Below, one piece after another: positions 26,470-34,910 of a DNA stretch of 64,000 nt. Under the pieces are notes generated by a model. It worked only from the letters and a program-made list of their open reading frames with translations, had not been told where the DNA came from and searched no databases. A program made the translations under genes and the position numbers. Source of the stretch: JBAXAM01 sp964213355 (GTDB taxonomy: Bacteria; Pseudomonadota; Gammaproteobacteria; UBA9339); NCBI GenBank assembly GCA_964213355.1, contig CAXOVY010000032.1:248001-312000 (forward strand). The letters are read 5' to 3'. The first letter of the stretch is position 1. Every line of letters begins with the position of its first letter.

Positions 26470-27744
26470 ATGGGTAAAGTTATTACATCAATTTTAGATC
26501 CAGTTCGTCCGGCTAGCGGGGAATTGCTTCTACAAAAAAGCATTATTGGGCGTTGGCAAGATGTTAGCACGTTACTTGCGCGCGTCATGGCCATAATCGC
26601 TATTTTTAGCTTAGCGCTATCTCCAAATGTTGTAAAAATAACCTTGCCTGCTGCGGTTTTATTTAGCTTATTGTCTGGTAATTGGCAGAAAAAATATCAG
26701 CTTCTTAAAAAAAATAGTGTAGTAATTTTAGCGATTATATTAGTCCTCTTGTTTGCTATTGGCACACTATATAGCAAAGCTCCTTGGTCTCAGATAGCAA
26801 CAGGGTTTTTTAAATATACTAAAATTTTATATTTGCTATTTTTGCTTCCGCTTTTTGCCGAGCAAAAATGGCGTAAGATAGCTACCAATACTTTAATCGT
26901 ATCTATTTTTCTTGATATAGTTGTTTGTTTTTTAGTCTCACGTGGAATTATTGTTGATAAACAATTTTATCCTGGTGGTTATGCACATTATGCTATCAAC
27001 ACCTCGGCTATTTTAGGCTTTGTTGAGTTTGTTTTAATCAATAGAGCAATAGATATTAAAAAATATCGCTGGTTTTATTTATTCTTATTTTGTATCGGTT
27101 TTTATAGCCTATTTTTTCCTTACACCGAAAGAACTGGGCAATTAGTTTTTTTGGGTTTGATCGTGCTTGGATTGTGGCAACGTTTTAGTTGGCGCGGCAT
27201 AGTAACAAGCTTTGTCGTGTTGCCGTTGCTTGTCGGTGGGTTATTTTTGTTTTCACCTAGCTTTCACGGTCGCGTTGTAGCAGGGGTGAGCGATATTGTA
27301 ACTTACAAAAAAAATGCCATTACAAGCGTAGGTTTGCGACTTGCTTTTGCGCAATATAGTTTTAAAGCCATAAAAGCGCATCCAATTTTTGGTAATGGTA
27401 CGGGAAGTTTTATGTCAGTTTATGCCACGACTGGTGGACCATGTATAAATGGCAGCGTACCGTGCGTAGATCTGCAAGATCCTCATAATGAATACGTTAT
27501 ATTGGCGGTGCAGCTAGGCGGTTTAGGTTTAATCTGTTTGTTACTTTGGCTTACGATGCAATGGTTTGATACCAGAAAATTACCTTTATCAGAAAAACGT
27601 TTAGCGCAAGGAATAATACTCAGTTTTATTATAATTGGATTTTGTAATACTGCCCTATTTATAGGTTTAAGTGGCTTGTTTTATATAGTTTTTCTAAGCG
27701 TATATTTTGCCGCGCGCTATGATAACAACTTAAACATCACATGA
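26470..27744 (+). CDS. O-antigen ligase/polymerase-like membrane protein (WaaL/Wzy type)
   Basis: The 424-residue protein has about ten to twelve membrane helices and a large periplasmic loop near residues 290-350. That loop contains GTGSFMSVYATTGGPC and then LQDPHNEYVILAVQLGG, the conserved HNxYL-like region of the Wzy_C/O-antigen ligase family. The start at 26470 follows GCGGAGG at six-base spacing; the frame opening at 26434 adds 12 residues without one. The stop overlaps the next gene's ATG by four bases, so it is coupled to two glycosyltransferases, supporting a role in LPS outer core or O-chain assembly. Ligase versus polymerase cannot be decided from sequence alone. Confidence 0.8.
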   Translation: MGKVITSILDPVRPASGELLLQKSIIGRWQDVSTLLARVMAIIAIFSLALSPNVVKITLPAAVLFSLLSGNWQKKYQLLKKNSVVILAIILVLLFAIGTLYSKAPWSQIATGFFKYTKILYLLFLLPLFAEQKWRKIATNTLIVSIFLDIVVCFLVSRGIIVDKQFYPGGYAHYAINTSAILGFVEFVLINRAIDIKKYRWFYLFLFCIGFYSLFFPYTERTGQLVFLGLIVLGLWQRFSWRGIVTSFVVLPLLVGGLFLFSPSFHGRVVAGVSDIVTYKKNAITSVGLRLAFAQYSFKAIKAHPIFGNGTGSFMSVYATTGGPCINGSVPCVDLQDPHNEYVILAVQLGGLGLICLLLWLTMQWFDTRKLPLSEKRLAQGIILSFIIIGFCNTALFIGLSGLFYIVFLSVYFAARYDNNLNIT

Positions 27745-28793
27745 AAATAGCTATAGTTCATCATCAATATGCGAAAAGGGGTGGTGGTATGGAGTCCTAC
27801 CTTTTTGATTTGCTTGCTGGGTTTGCGCGTCTTGGAGATACGACTACAGTCTTTACTTATCGTGTTGACAAAAATGCTCCTAGAGACCAGGCTCAAGAAA
27901 TCATATGCGATCGGTTATCTTGGTGTCCAAAGTTCATACGTAAATTTTCTTTCATTCATCGCATTAATAAGCAGTTTAATCGGACTAAATTTGATTTATC
28001 GTTAAATTTAACGCGTACTGCTAGTCAAGATATTGCGGTTTGTGGTGGTACTCATCGTGGCTATTTAAAACACTTGGGAAAAAAATCAAATCTAAAAGAT
28101 TATTTGGAGATTTACTTTGAACAAAAAAGTTTTGTCCAAACACCCCATATTATTGTTCACTCGCAGCTCTTAAAAAATGAAATCGTTGATTTATACAATA
28201 TCGACGCTAAAAAAGTGCACCTACTGCATCCGCCGATTGATACAGTAAAATTTTGTCACAGTTTAAAGGCTCGGCAGAAAGATTTAGCGACGCGGTTTAA
28301 CATCGATCCGCATAAAACCACCTTGCTTTTTCCTTCGACCGGACATAAAAGAAAAGGGTGGTTAGAGCTACTTTCGGCTATGCGCATGATGCCTCAGGAT
28401 CAAATAGAGTTATTAGTGGTTGGTAAACCAATTTCGCATAACTTACCCAATAAAAATATTCGTTATCTCGGTTTTGTTGATAATATGGCGGAGCTTTATG
28501 CGGCAGTAGATTTCACTATCTTACCAGCACACTATGAACCATTTGGTTTGGTGGCTATTGAATCAGTACAATGCGGCACACCGGTAATTATATCGGCATA
28601 TGTAGGTGCCAAGGATTTGCTTAGTGAAAGTGAAAGTATTGTCTTAGATCAGGTAACACCGGAAAATATTGTGACTGCTGTAGAACAGGCCAGGCAAAAG
28701 CAATTTCATATTATTCCTAATTTTGCTGAAACAAAAGGCTTGACGGTGGATGCACATATTACTAATATCAAAAAAATCTGTGTTTTAAACTAA
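27741..28793 (+). CDS. GT4 family glycosyltransferase (WaaG-like)
   Basis: A 350-residue retaining glycosyltransferase with two Rossmann domains, probably adding a sugar to the LPS core in the cytoplasm. The N-terminus HHQYAKRGGGMESYLFDL matches WaaG-type acceptor regions. The donor domain has GHKRKGWLELLSAM near 195 and the EX7E motif region HYEPFGLVAIESVQCGTPVI near 270. It overlaps the ligase-like gene by four bases. The final 25 codons are nearly duplicated at the end of the next gene. The segment HITNIKKIC looks natural for a GT4 end, so this is probably the source copy. Confidence 0.85.
   Translation: MKIAIVHHQYAKRGGGMESYLFDLLAGFARLGDTTTVFTYRVDKNAPRDQAQEIICDRLSWCPKFIRKFSFIHRINKQFNRTKFDLSLNLTRTASQDIAVCGGTHRGYLKHLGKKSNLKDYLEIYFEQKSFVQTPHIIVHSQLLKNEIVDLYNIDAKKVHLLHPPIDTVKFCHSLKARQKDLATRFNIDPHKTTLLFPSTGHKRKGWLELLSAMRMMPQDQIELLVVGKPISHNLPNKNIRYLGFVDNMAELYAAVDFTILPAHYEPFGLVAIESVQCGTPVIISAYVGAKDLLSESESIVLDQVTPENIVTAVEQARQKQFHIIPNFAETKGLTVDAHITNIKKICVLN
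28716..28790 (+). repeat. 75-bp direct repeat, copy A (3' end of GT4 gene)
   Basis: This stretch matches 29784-29858 at about 65 of 75 positions by eye, with no gaps. Shared blocks include TTGCTGAAACAAAAG, CTTGACGGT, GATGCACAT and ATCAAAAAA. Both copies are read in the same frame and end their genes. Confidence 0.85.
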
Positions 28794-28799
28794 GATCTA

Positions 28800-29864
28800 A
28801 TGCTTACTAACTTTTCTCACTACGATAGAAAATTGCAGCGTCAGCTTAGAAGCTATTGCGCAAGTCCACCGCAGCTACTAAAAAAGCCTTTAAACAAAAG
28901 CGAGCCAATAGCATATATTAGTTCTCCTGCCCTTGGCGATACTCTGATTAGCTTAGTTACAGTTAACAATTTAATTCGCAACGGTTACCAGGTAGATGTT
29001 TATGGTGATTTTGTCTATGCCCTGCGCGATTGGTTTCCCACGATGCAAATTTATCCATTCTTTCCACTAGAGGAACAAAAAAAATTAGCCAAATATACTA
29101 CGGTGCTGCACATGCATGAACGAGCATTATCACATGCTCTAGCCGCTTGGCATCCGCACTCAATTGTTTTATTTCATGAGCCTCTGTTTAAGTTTTTATT
29201 ATCTGAGGTCGATATGCAATTAGTAGTATGCCAATATCAACTGGGTTTATCAGATGTGGTACGATACAACAATATGCAACCTCTGCTGGGTATGGTTGCA
29301 CATAAATATAAAGATCGTGTAATGCTCCATCCTACTAGCAGCTCTTTACTAAGAAACTGGCCGTCGCAAAAATTTATGCAATTAGCACAAATTTTAAAGA
29401 CCCTTGGTTATATACCGCATTTCATAGTAGCAGGGAACGAAAGGAATGAGTGGACAAAAATTGTTAATAATGAATTTCCAATATCAAGCTTTGCTTCTTT
29501 GAGCGCGGTTGCAATTTGCTTATACGAATCAGGGTATTTTATTGGCAATGACTCTGGTATTGGTCATTTGGCTTCTAATGTTGGATTACCTACTGTTTCT
29601 ATAATAATACGCCAAGGTTTAGCCAAACATTGGAGACCATCTTGGTCACCGGGTGAAGTGGTTATGCCACCATTTTGGCTAAATCCAAGATCAATACGCG
29701 AAAAATTCTGGAAACAATGCATCACGGTAAAAAGAGTTTTGGCAGGCTTTGATCGTTTGGTAACAAAAACGCTACTTATCACCCCTAATGTTGCTGAAAC
29801 AAAAGTCTTGACGGTAGATGCACATGTTACTAACATCAAAAAAGTATGCGTTTTGAAAAAATGA
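28800..29864 (+). CDS. GT9 family glycosyltransferase (heptosyltransferase-like)
   Basis: A 354-residue protein resembling ADP-heptose:LPS heptosyltransferases. Residues 35-60 have AYISSPALGDTLISLVTVNN, the GT9 N-terminal pattern. The C-terminal domain has VMLHPTSSSLLRNWPSQKF near 178 (donor loop) and FIGNDSGIGHLASNVGLPTV near 245, the family signature, then KHWRPSW. The likely substrate is an LPS core sugar. From about residue 328 the sequence switches to NVAETKVLTVDAHVTNIKK, a near copy of the end of the preceding GT4 protein and not expected in GT9. The natural C-terminus seems to have been overwritten. Spacing to the upstream gene is six bases. Confidence 0.82.
   Translation: MLTNFSHYDRKLQRQLRSYCASPPQLLKKPLNKSEPIAYISSPALGDTLISLVTVNNLIRNGYQVDVYGDFVYALRDWFPTMQIYPFFPLEEQKKLAKYTTVLHMHERALSHALAAWHPHSIVLFHEPLFKFLLSEVDMQLVVCQYQLGLSDVVRYNNMQPLLGMVAHKYKDRVMLHPTSSSLLRNWPSQKFMQLAQILKTLGYIPHFIVAGNERNEWTKIVNNEFPISSFASLSAVAICLYESGYFIGNDSGIGHLASNVGLPTVSIIIRQGLAKHWRPSWSPGEVVMPPFWLNPRSIREKFWKQCITVKRVLAGFDRLVTKTLLITPNVAETKVLTVDAHVTNIKKVCVLKK
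29784..29858 (+). repeat. 75-bp direct repeat, copy B (3' end of GT9 gene)
   Basis: This is the partner of 28716-28790. Differences are mostly at third codon positions (for example GGT GGA versus GGT AGA), so the encoded peptides are more alike than the DNA. This indicates age and possibly selection on the peptide. Confidence 0.85.
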
Positions 29865-30211
29865 ACTCAACGATAAAAAAACTTATGGCTAATTTAAGGC
29901 ATTCACTTCGAGGTTTGTTATTGGGGTTGGCGGAGCATTCTTTTATAATAGAGCTGCTTTTAGGGATATTTATAGTGATTATTTTGCTAGCAGATAGAGA
30001 AGTTTTTATTAAAGCTATAGTTTTAACTGTGTATTTTTTGCTGTTAGTAGTTGAATTGCTGAATACTGCTATCGAAAAAATTTGCAATAGAATTACAACA
30101 GTTCATGATAAAAACATAAGAGATATAAAAGACATTTCAAGTGCTGCTGTTTTTTTATTAGTATTATTAAACTTTATGGTGATTATTAGTTGTTTTTTAC
30201 AGCTGATTTAG
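29861..30211 (+). CDS. dgkA: Diacylglycerol kinase DgkA
   Basis: DgkA phosphorylates diacylglycerol in the inner membrane, recycling lipid released by envelope sugar transfers. The 116-residue protein has an N-terminal amphipathic helix (HSLRGLLLGLAEHSF) and three membrane helices. The family signature is VVELLNTAIEKICNRI near 60-75 with the catalytic Glu and Asn, then KDISSAAVF near 95. The usual Asp in VVDRI is Asn here. I chose the ATG at 29861 because it overlaps the upstream stop (ATGA) and gives the normal N-terminal length; an ATG at 29846 would add five residues. It closes the envelope cluster. Confidence 0.88.
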   Translation: MNSTIKKLMANLRHSLRGLLLGLAEHSFIIELLLGIFIVIILLADREVFIKAIVLTVYFLLLVVELLNTAIEKICNRITTVHDKNIRDIKDISSAAVFLLVLLNFMVIISCFLQLI

Positions 30212-30244
30212 AGGGGGCTAGGAGGCATCGTAGGTTTTTAAGTA

Positions 30245-31153
30245 TCAGTTAACTGCTCTGGGTATAACCAGATGCTCGCGTGCAATTTTTGCTACTTTAA
30301 CCCAATCCACTATAGTCCCGCGATTTTTATTAGCTGTGGTTATAACATCAAAAACTTGCTTCAAGCTATCACCCATTTCAAGGCGTTGCTCAAATAATGG
30401 CATATGTGCTTCTAAATATAGTTTTTTACCAGCCCATCCAGCCTTATAAGGTTTATTTATAGTAACCACATGGGTGCCAACATCAACCAAATTATATAAT
30501 TGTTCAATATCTCTTTCATACAAACGAATACACCCAGCAGTTCCTCTGCGACCAACCATATCAGGCAAGTTGGTGCCGTGAATTAGATATGCAGTGGTTG
30601 ATAATCTTAGTTTATATTTTCCAAGTGGATTATCCGGACCTGCCGGAACCACGCGTGGACCTTTAATGCCAATCGATTTTCTGAATCTATAAACTGACTC
30701 TGGTATCACCCATTTTGGATCTTTAATTTTTTCCACCACCGTTGTTTCACCTATTGGTGTTTCCCAATCTTCTTTACCTATACCAATTGGAAAAATATAA
30801 AATTTATTTCCATGTTTGGGACAATAGTAAAGCCGCATTTCGGCTAAGTTAATTACTATAGTATTCCTTTTAAGCTCAAGCGGTAAAATATACTGTGTTG
30901 GTACAACTAGGATAGTACCAATGGGAGGATTATCAGGGTTTACTCCTGGGTTGGCTTCATGCATTTCGTAGTAGCCGATATCAAATTTCTCCGCAATATC
31001 GGATAAGTTTTCCTCACTCGAGCGTACCTGAGCAGTCTGGTATTCACCAATTAAAGCATCTCCTGGTTTGGGTAGGTTAAAAGTTAATCCATAACTAATA
31101 GCTGGAAAAATCAAGATTAAAATCGAAAGAAAAAATGTATACATATACCCCAT
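30245..31153 (-). CDS. L,D-transpeptidase (YkuD/ErfK family) with N-terminal LysM-like domain
   Basis: The enzyme forms 3-3 peptidoglycan cross-links or anchors lipoproteins to peptidoglycan, in the periplasm. A signal peptide covers residues 1-24. A LysM-like peptidoglycan-binding segment (about 45-90) includes ENLSDIAEKFDIGYYEM. The YkuD domain (about 98-235) has PIGIGKEDWETPIGETTV and the catalytic HGTNLPDMVGRR then GTAGCIRLYERD, with His and Cys in place. The ATG at 31144 is an alternative start with GGGG closer upstream. The 3' end faces dgkA across 33 bp. It may share an operon with asnS, 11 bp upstream. Confidence 0.92.
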   Translation of the reverse strand: MGYMYTFFLSILILIFPAISYGLTFNLPKPGDALIGEYQTAQVRSSEENLSDIAEKFDIGYYEMHEANPGVNPDNPPIGTILVVPTQYILPLELKRNTIVINLAEMRLYYCPKHGNKFYIFPIGIGKEDWETPIGETTVVEKIKDPKWVIPESVYRFRKSIGIKGPRVVPAGPDNPLGKYKLRLSTTAYLIHGTNLPDMVGRRGTAGCIRLYERDIEQLYNLVDVGTHVVTINKPYKAGWAGKKLYLEAHMPLFEQRLEMGDSLKQVFDVITTANKNRGTIVDWVKVAKIAREHLVIPRAVN

Positions 31154-31164
31154 TTATAAATTTA

Positions 31165-32577
31165 TTAATATTCTGCATGTTTCGATGTGCGCGGAAAAGG
31201 AATGGTATCGCGGATATTTTGTATGCCTGTTACATACATAATCATGCGTTCAAGTCCCAAACCAAAACCAGAGTGTGGAACACTGCCATAACGGCGTAAA
31301 TCTAAATACCACTTATAAATCTCTTTATTTAAACGCATTTCATCCATACGTGCGCATAGCACATCATAACGTTCTTCACGTTGACTACCACCAATAATCT
31401 CACCAATTCCCGGAACTAAAACATCCATTGCAGCAACCGTTTTACCATCATTGTTGAGGCGCATGTAAAAACCTTTTATTTCTTTGGGATAATTCATCAA
31501 AATCACTGGCCCATGAATTAGTTCTTCTGCCAAATAGCGCTCGTGCTCTGTTTGCAGGTCCAAACCCCATACAACCTGAAATTCGAATTTTTTGCTCGCT
31601 TTTTGTAAATGAATAATTGCATCAGTGTAATCCATATATTCAAATTCGCTCGCTATGATTTTTTCTAAACGCGCAATACAATCTTTATCAACTCGTTTGG
31701 CAAAAAATTCCATGTCATCTTTGCGATCTTCGAGTACTGCTTTGGCTAAATAACGAATCATGTCTGCAGCGAGCTTAGCATTAGCTGCCAGGTCGGCAAA
31801 TGCTATTTCAGGTTCAACCATCCAAAACTCAGCTAGATGCCTGCTTGTATTTGAGTTTTCGGCACGAAATGTCGGGCCAAAAGTATAAACTTTAGACAAA
31901 GACTCGCAATAGGCTTCAACGTTCAATTGACCAGATACGGTTAAAAAAGCTTCACGGCCAAGAAACTCTTTAGCAAAATCTATTTTTCCATCTGGCGTCA
32001 AAGGAATCTTGGCGCTATCTAATAAGCTAGTCACACGTAGCATTTGACCAGCGCCTTCACAATCACTTGAGGTAATAATTGGGGTATGAATCCAATAAAA
32101 TCCACGTTCATGGAAAAATCGATGAATTGCCATGGCAAGACAATGTCTAATACGTGTGGCTGCGCCAATAATATTGGAACGCGGACGCAGGTGTGCATAT
32201 TCGCGCAAATATTCGAGTGTATGATATTTGGGCGAAATAGGGTAAGTATCAGGATCATCAACCCAGCCAACAACCTCTATATTTTCTGCTTGTAGTTCCA
32301 CTGGTTGGCCGGCAGCAGGGGAGGCTACTAGTTTTCCGGTGGCAACTATGGAGCAGCCAGTAGTTAGTTTTAAAATTTCTTGTTGATAATTTGTAAGTGT
32401 ATTAGCCGCAACCACTTGTAGTGGTCCAAATCCAGAGCCATCGCTTAAAGCGATAAAAGAAACTCCAGCTTTGGAATCACGGCGGGTTCGCACCCAGCCA
32501 TGAACCGTAATAATCGAATCAACTGGAATTTTACCAGCAAGCAAATCCGCTATTGCGTATGTTGATTTGTGCCTCAT
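31165..32577 (-). CDS. asnS: Asparaginyl-tRNA synthetase AsnS
   Basis: AsnS charges tRNA-Asn with asparagine. The 470 residues match the family in length. An N-terminal OB-fold anticodon-binding domain (about 15-105) has VHGWVRTRRDSKAGVSFIALSDG. The class IIb catalytic core has FFHERGFYWIHTPIITSSDCEGAG (motif 2 region near 150), TFGPTFRAENSNTSRHLAEFWMVEPE near 230 (motif 2) and GFGLGLERMIMYVTG near 440 (motif 3). It lies two bases downstream of hda on the same strand. Confidence 0.96.
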   Translation of the reverse strand: MRHKSTYAIADLLAGKIPVDSIITVHGWVRTRRDSKAGVSFIALSDGSGFGPLQVVAANTLTNYQQEILKLTTGCSIVATGKLVASPAAGQPVELQAENIEVVGWVDDPDTYPISPKYHTLEYLREYAHLRPRSNIIGAATRIRHCLAMAIHRFFHERGFYWIHTPIITSSDCEGAGQMLRVTSLLDSAKIPLTPDGKIDFAKEFLGREAFLTVSGQLNVEAYCESLSKVYTFGPTFRAENSNTSRHLAEFWMVEPEIAFADLAANAKLAADMIRYLAKAVLEDRKDDMEFFAKRVDKDCIARLEKIIASEFEYMDYTDAIIHLQKASKKFEFQVVWGLDLQTEHERYLAEELIHGPVILMNYPKEIKGFYMRLNNDGKTVAAMDVLVPGIGEIIGGSQREERYDVLCARMDEMRLNKEIYKWYLDLRRYGSVPHSGFGLGLERMIMYVTGIQNIRDTIPFPRTSKHAEY

Positions 32578-32579
32578 AT

Positions 32580-33275
32580 TTACCTCAGAACATTTTTTAC
32601 AAATGGTATTGTTAATTTCCTTTGTGCTGCAAGCGCTGCTTTATCCAGTTGATCGAGCGTTGCAAATAAGCTTTTAGTGTCGCGCGCATAATGGTGTAAT
32701 AAAAACTGTGCTACTACATCATTTAATTCTAGACCGCGTAATTTGGCGCGTAATTTCAATCCTTCTGTTTTTTCAACATCGCTTAAAACTTGAACTTCAA
32801 AAATCAAGCCACTAGTCATGCGTGATTTTAAGTCAGGGAGTACTAAAGGCAAAGCTAGCGGCGCAACATTAGCGGTAATAACTATTTGCTTACCATATTC
32901 CACTATTTTATTAAAACAGTGGAAAAACCTTTCTTCCCATGTGACATTACCTGCAATCAAATTTAAATCGTCAATACAAAGCAAATCTAATTTTTCTAAA
33001 TCCTCTAAGATTTTTGGATCAAGCTGCGCGGCTTCTTCAAGTGGCAAATAAGCTGCTATGTGGTCATGCTCGCCAAACAACTGGCAGAGCGCACTTAATA
33101 AGTGACTTTTACCAGCGCCATGTTTTCCCCAAATATAAACAAAATGTGTTTCATTGTCTGTATCTAAATTACAGAGCATATTAACTAACTGCTTATTTGC
33201 ACCGACAAAAAAATTAACAAAAGTTGCAGCGTCTTTAAGGCACAGGTTTAGTGCCAATTGCTTGAGGTTGTTCAT
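32580..33275 (-). CDS. hda: DnaA regulatory inactivator Hda
   Basis: Hda, a DnaA paralogue, binds the DNA polymerase sliding clamp and triggers hydrolysis of DnaA-bound ATP to prevent re-initiation. The N-terminus MNNLKQLALNL contains the clamp-binding QLxLxL motif. The AAA+ core has Walker A GKHGAGKSHLL near 50, Walker B LLCIDDLNLI near 97, and LKSRMTSGLIFEV with the arginine finger region near 147. No DnaA-type C-terminal DNA-binding domain is present, as expected for 231 residues. The start lies 41 bases inside the DUF2066 gene, an adjacency common in gammaproteobacteria. Confidence 0.92.
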   Translation of the reverse strand: MNNLKQLALNLCLKDAATFVNFFVGANKQLVNMLCNLDTDNETHFVYIWGKHGAGKSHLLSALCQLFGEHDHIAAYLPLEEAAQLDPKILEDLEKLDLLCIDDLNLIAGNVTWEERFFHCFNKIVEYGKQIVITANVAPLALPLVLPDLKSRMTSGLIFEVQVLSDVEKTEGLKLRAKLRGLELNDVVAQFLLHHYARDTKSLFATLDQLDKAALAAQRKLTIPFVKNVLR

Positions 33276-34395
33276 TGCCTACAGTAACCCATTTATAATC
33301 TAAATCAATACCTACAGGAGTAATATCGGTATTACGCACCAATTTATTCTTTTGCGCATCAAGCACCGCTGCCAATGCTTGTTTATCACCCTTAGTATTT
33401 ACACCTAATTCAACTTCTGCGGGGCTAATCTTGATTAAATCTATTTGAGCAATTTGACTATAAGCAGTCAAGTAGCGCACAACTTCATTGTATTGGTCCA
33501 ATCCTCTAACATTAGTAACCCGTAATATTAGCTTTTTTGGGTGATCTTTTACTGCGCCTGTAGCGTTTAGTGTGATAGCACCCATTGCTTGCATAATAAC
33601 ACTATCAATAGTCGAGCCAGAAAAATTAAAAGTATTACTCTTGCCATCGCGCAGCAATAGCCATTGGCTGGTCCATACATTATCCGTAGTTGGTTCTTTA
33701 ACACAACCGGCAATAATAGTCCGAACTCTATAGCGCTGCGATGCATCTTTAATGGTGGCAGTATTCAAATTACAGATATCATCAGCTTTAATACTGCTGG
33801 TATCTTGTAGATCAGACATTGGGAACATTATTGATGCGCCAAAATCTTGCGCACTTTTCTTTAAAATGGGGACTATTATATCATTGCTACTTTCGTCTTC
33901 CATAATTTTATTACCAGGCATAGCAACCTTAACCAGCCATACTAAAGTCTGTTGTTTATCGCTTTTTTGTTCTGATTTTATTGTTTGTTGCAAAAGCTGT
34001 TTTATCGCTGCCTGGTCAAATTGAACCCGTAAAAACATGGCTTGTTGATTAGCAGAAGTGCCCGCAATGGCGTGAGTTACATAAGTATAGCTCTGGACAT
34101 AAATACTTGGATTAGAAAGTGCAGCTTTAATTGTCGTCAAAGTAGTTATTTTTGGGTTGTCACTATTTTTAGTTAATACCTGATCTAGTGTTTTGATAAA
34201 GGCTTGTTTACGTTCGTCTTCACTTTCATTATTTACTTGCAATTCCACCACGCTGGTTGGATTTGCATCCTGTGACAGAGGAGGAGCAACTGCTTGCGGC
34301 TGTATTATTTGTAGGGCAAAAATATTGGCTAACAAAGCTAGCGATGCTACACCAATACAGGCTAATACAGTTCTTTTTATTGTTTTATTTTTCAT
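33235..34395 (-). CDS. DUF2066 domain protein
   Basis: A 386-residue exported protein of a family conserved upstream of hda in gammaproteobacteria but of unknown function. Residues 10-30 (LACIGVASLALLANIFALQII) form an uncleaved anchor or signal peptide. The domain shows MFLRVQFDQAAIKQLLQQ near 128 and TLVWLVKVAMPG near 157. No enzymatic motif is evident. It overlaps hda by 41 bases and both probably share one transcript with asnS. Confidence 0.85.
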   Translation of the reverse strand: MKNKTIKRTVLACIGVASLALLANIFALQIIQPQAVAPPLSQDANPTSVVELQVNNESEDERKQAFIKTLDQVLTKNSDNPKITTLTTIKAALSNPSIYVQSYTYVTHAIAGTSANQQAMFLRVQFDQAAIKQLLQQTIKSEQKSDKQQTLVWLVKVAMPGNKIMEDESSNDIIVPILKKSAQDFGASIMFPMSDLQDTSSIKADDICNLNTATIKDASQRYRVRTIIAGCVKEPTTDNVWTSQWLLLRDGKSNTFNFSGSTIDSVIMQAMGAITLNATGAVKDHPKKLILRVTNVRGLDQYNEVVRYLTAYSQIAQIDLIKISPAEVELGVNTKGDKQALAAVLDAQKNKLVRNTDITPVGIDLDYKWVTVGNEQPQAIGTKPVP

Positions 34396-34535
34396 AAACG
34401 CTGGATTATAGTAAGATTTTTATTTATTTGGTTTTTATTAAGCACACGCTCTAATATCAAATATATATTTTACCAATACACCTTGTTTAGAGTAAAAAAA
34501 TATCATAGAAATGGTGACTTGGCACTAAAATTAAG

Positions 34536-34541
34536 TATAAT
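34536..34541 (+). promoter_or_regulatory. Candidate -10 element for ihfB
   Basis: A perfect TATAAT lies 37 bp upstream of the ihfB ATG within the 182-bp divergent spacer. No good -35 sits at 16-18 bp; TTGGCA at 34519 is only 11 bp away. The call therefore rests on the -10 alone. Confidence 0.4.
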
Positions 34542-34577
34542 AATGAAAAATAACGTAATTAGTGCATTGAGGTTTTT

Positions 34578-34910
34578 ATGGTTAAGTCTGAACTTATCAC
34601 ACGTATTGTGGGCAAATTTCAACAATTACCTGAAAATGACGTTGAGTTGGGTATTAATCAAATTTTAGAATGCATGAGTGATACTCTAGCCAAAGGCAAT
34701 CGTATAGAGGTTCGCGGTTTTGGTAGTTTTTCACTGCATCATCGTCCCTCCCGCAATGCGCATAATCCTCGTACTGGCGAAAAAGTGGTGACCATGCCGA
34801 AATATGCACCTCACTTCAAACCTGGCAAGCAAATTCGTGACCGTGTTAACGAATCCCGCCTTAAAAATATTCCTATTGTGCAAGATCTTAGAGAAGAAAA
34901 TCAGACTTAG
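34578..34910 (+). CDS. ihfB: Integration host factor subunit beta
   Basis: IHF-beta pairs with IHF-alpha to bend DNA sharply at specific sites, affecting recombination, transposition and transcription. The 110 residues follow the family throughout: MVKSELITRIV at the start, IEVRGFGSFSLHHRPSRNAHNP near 43-64 (the beta-arm with its intercalating Pro), and KYAPHFKPGKQIRDRVN near 75. RGFGSFSLHxR identifies IHF-beta rather than HU. GAGG precedes the ATG. A 17-residue tail beyond the usual end is present. The stop overlaps the end of the convergent SPFH gene by four bases. Confidence 0.95.
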   Translation: MVKSELITRIVGKFQQLPENDVELGINQILECMSDTLAKGNRIEVRGFGSFSLHHRPSRNAHNPRTGEKVVTMPKYAPHFKPGKQIRDRVNESRLKNIPIVQDLREENQT

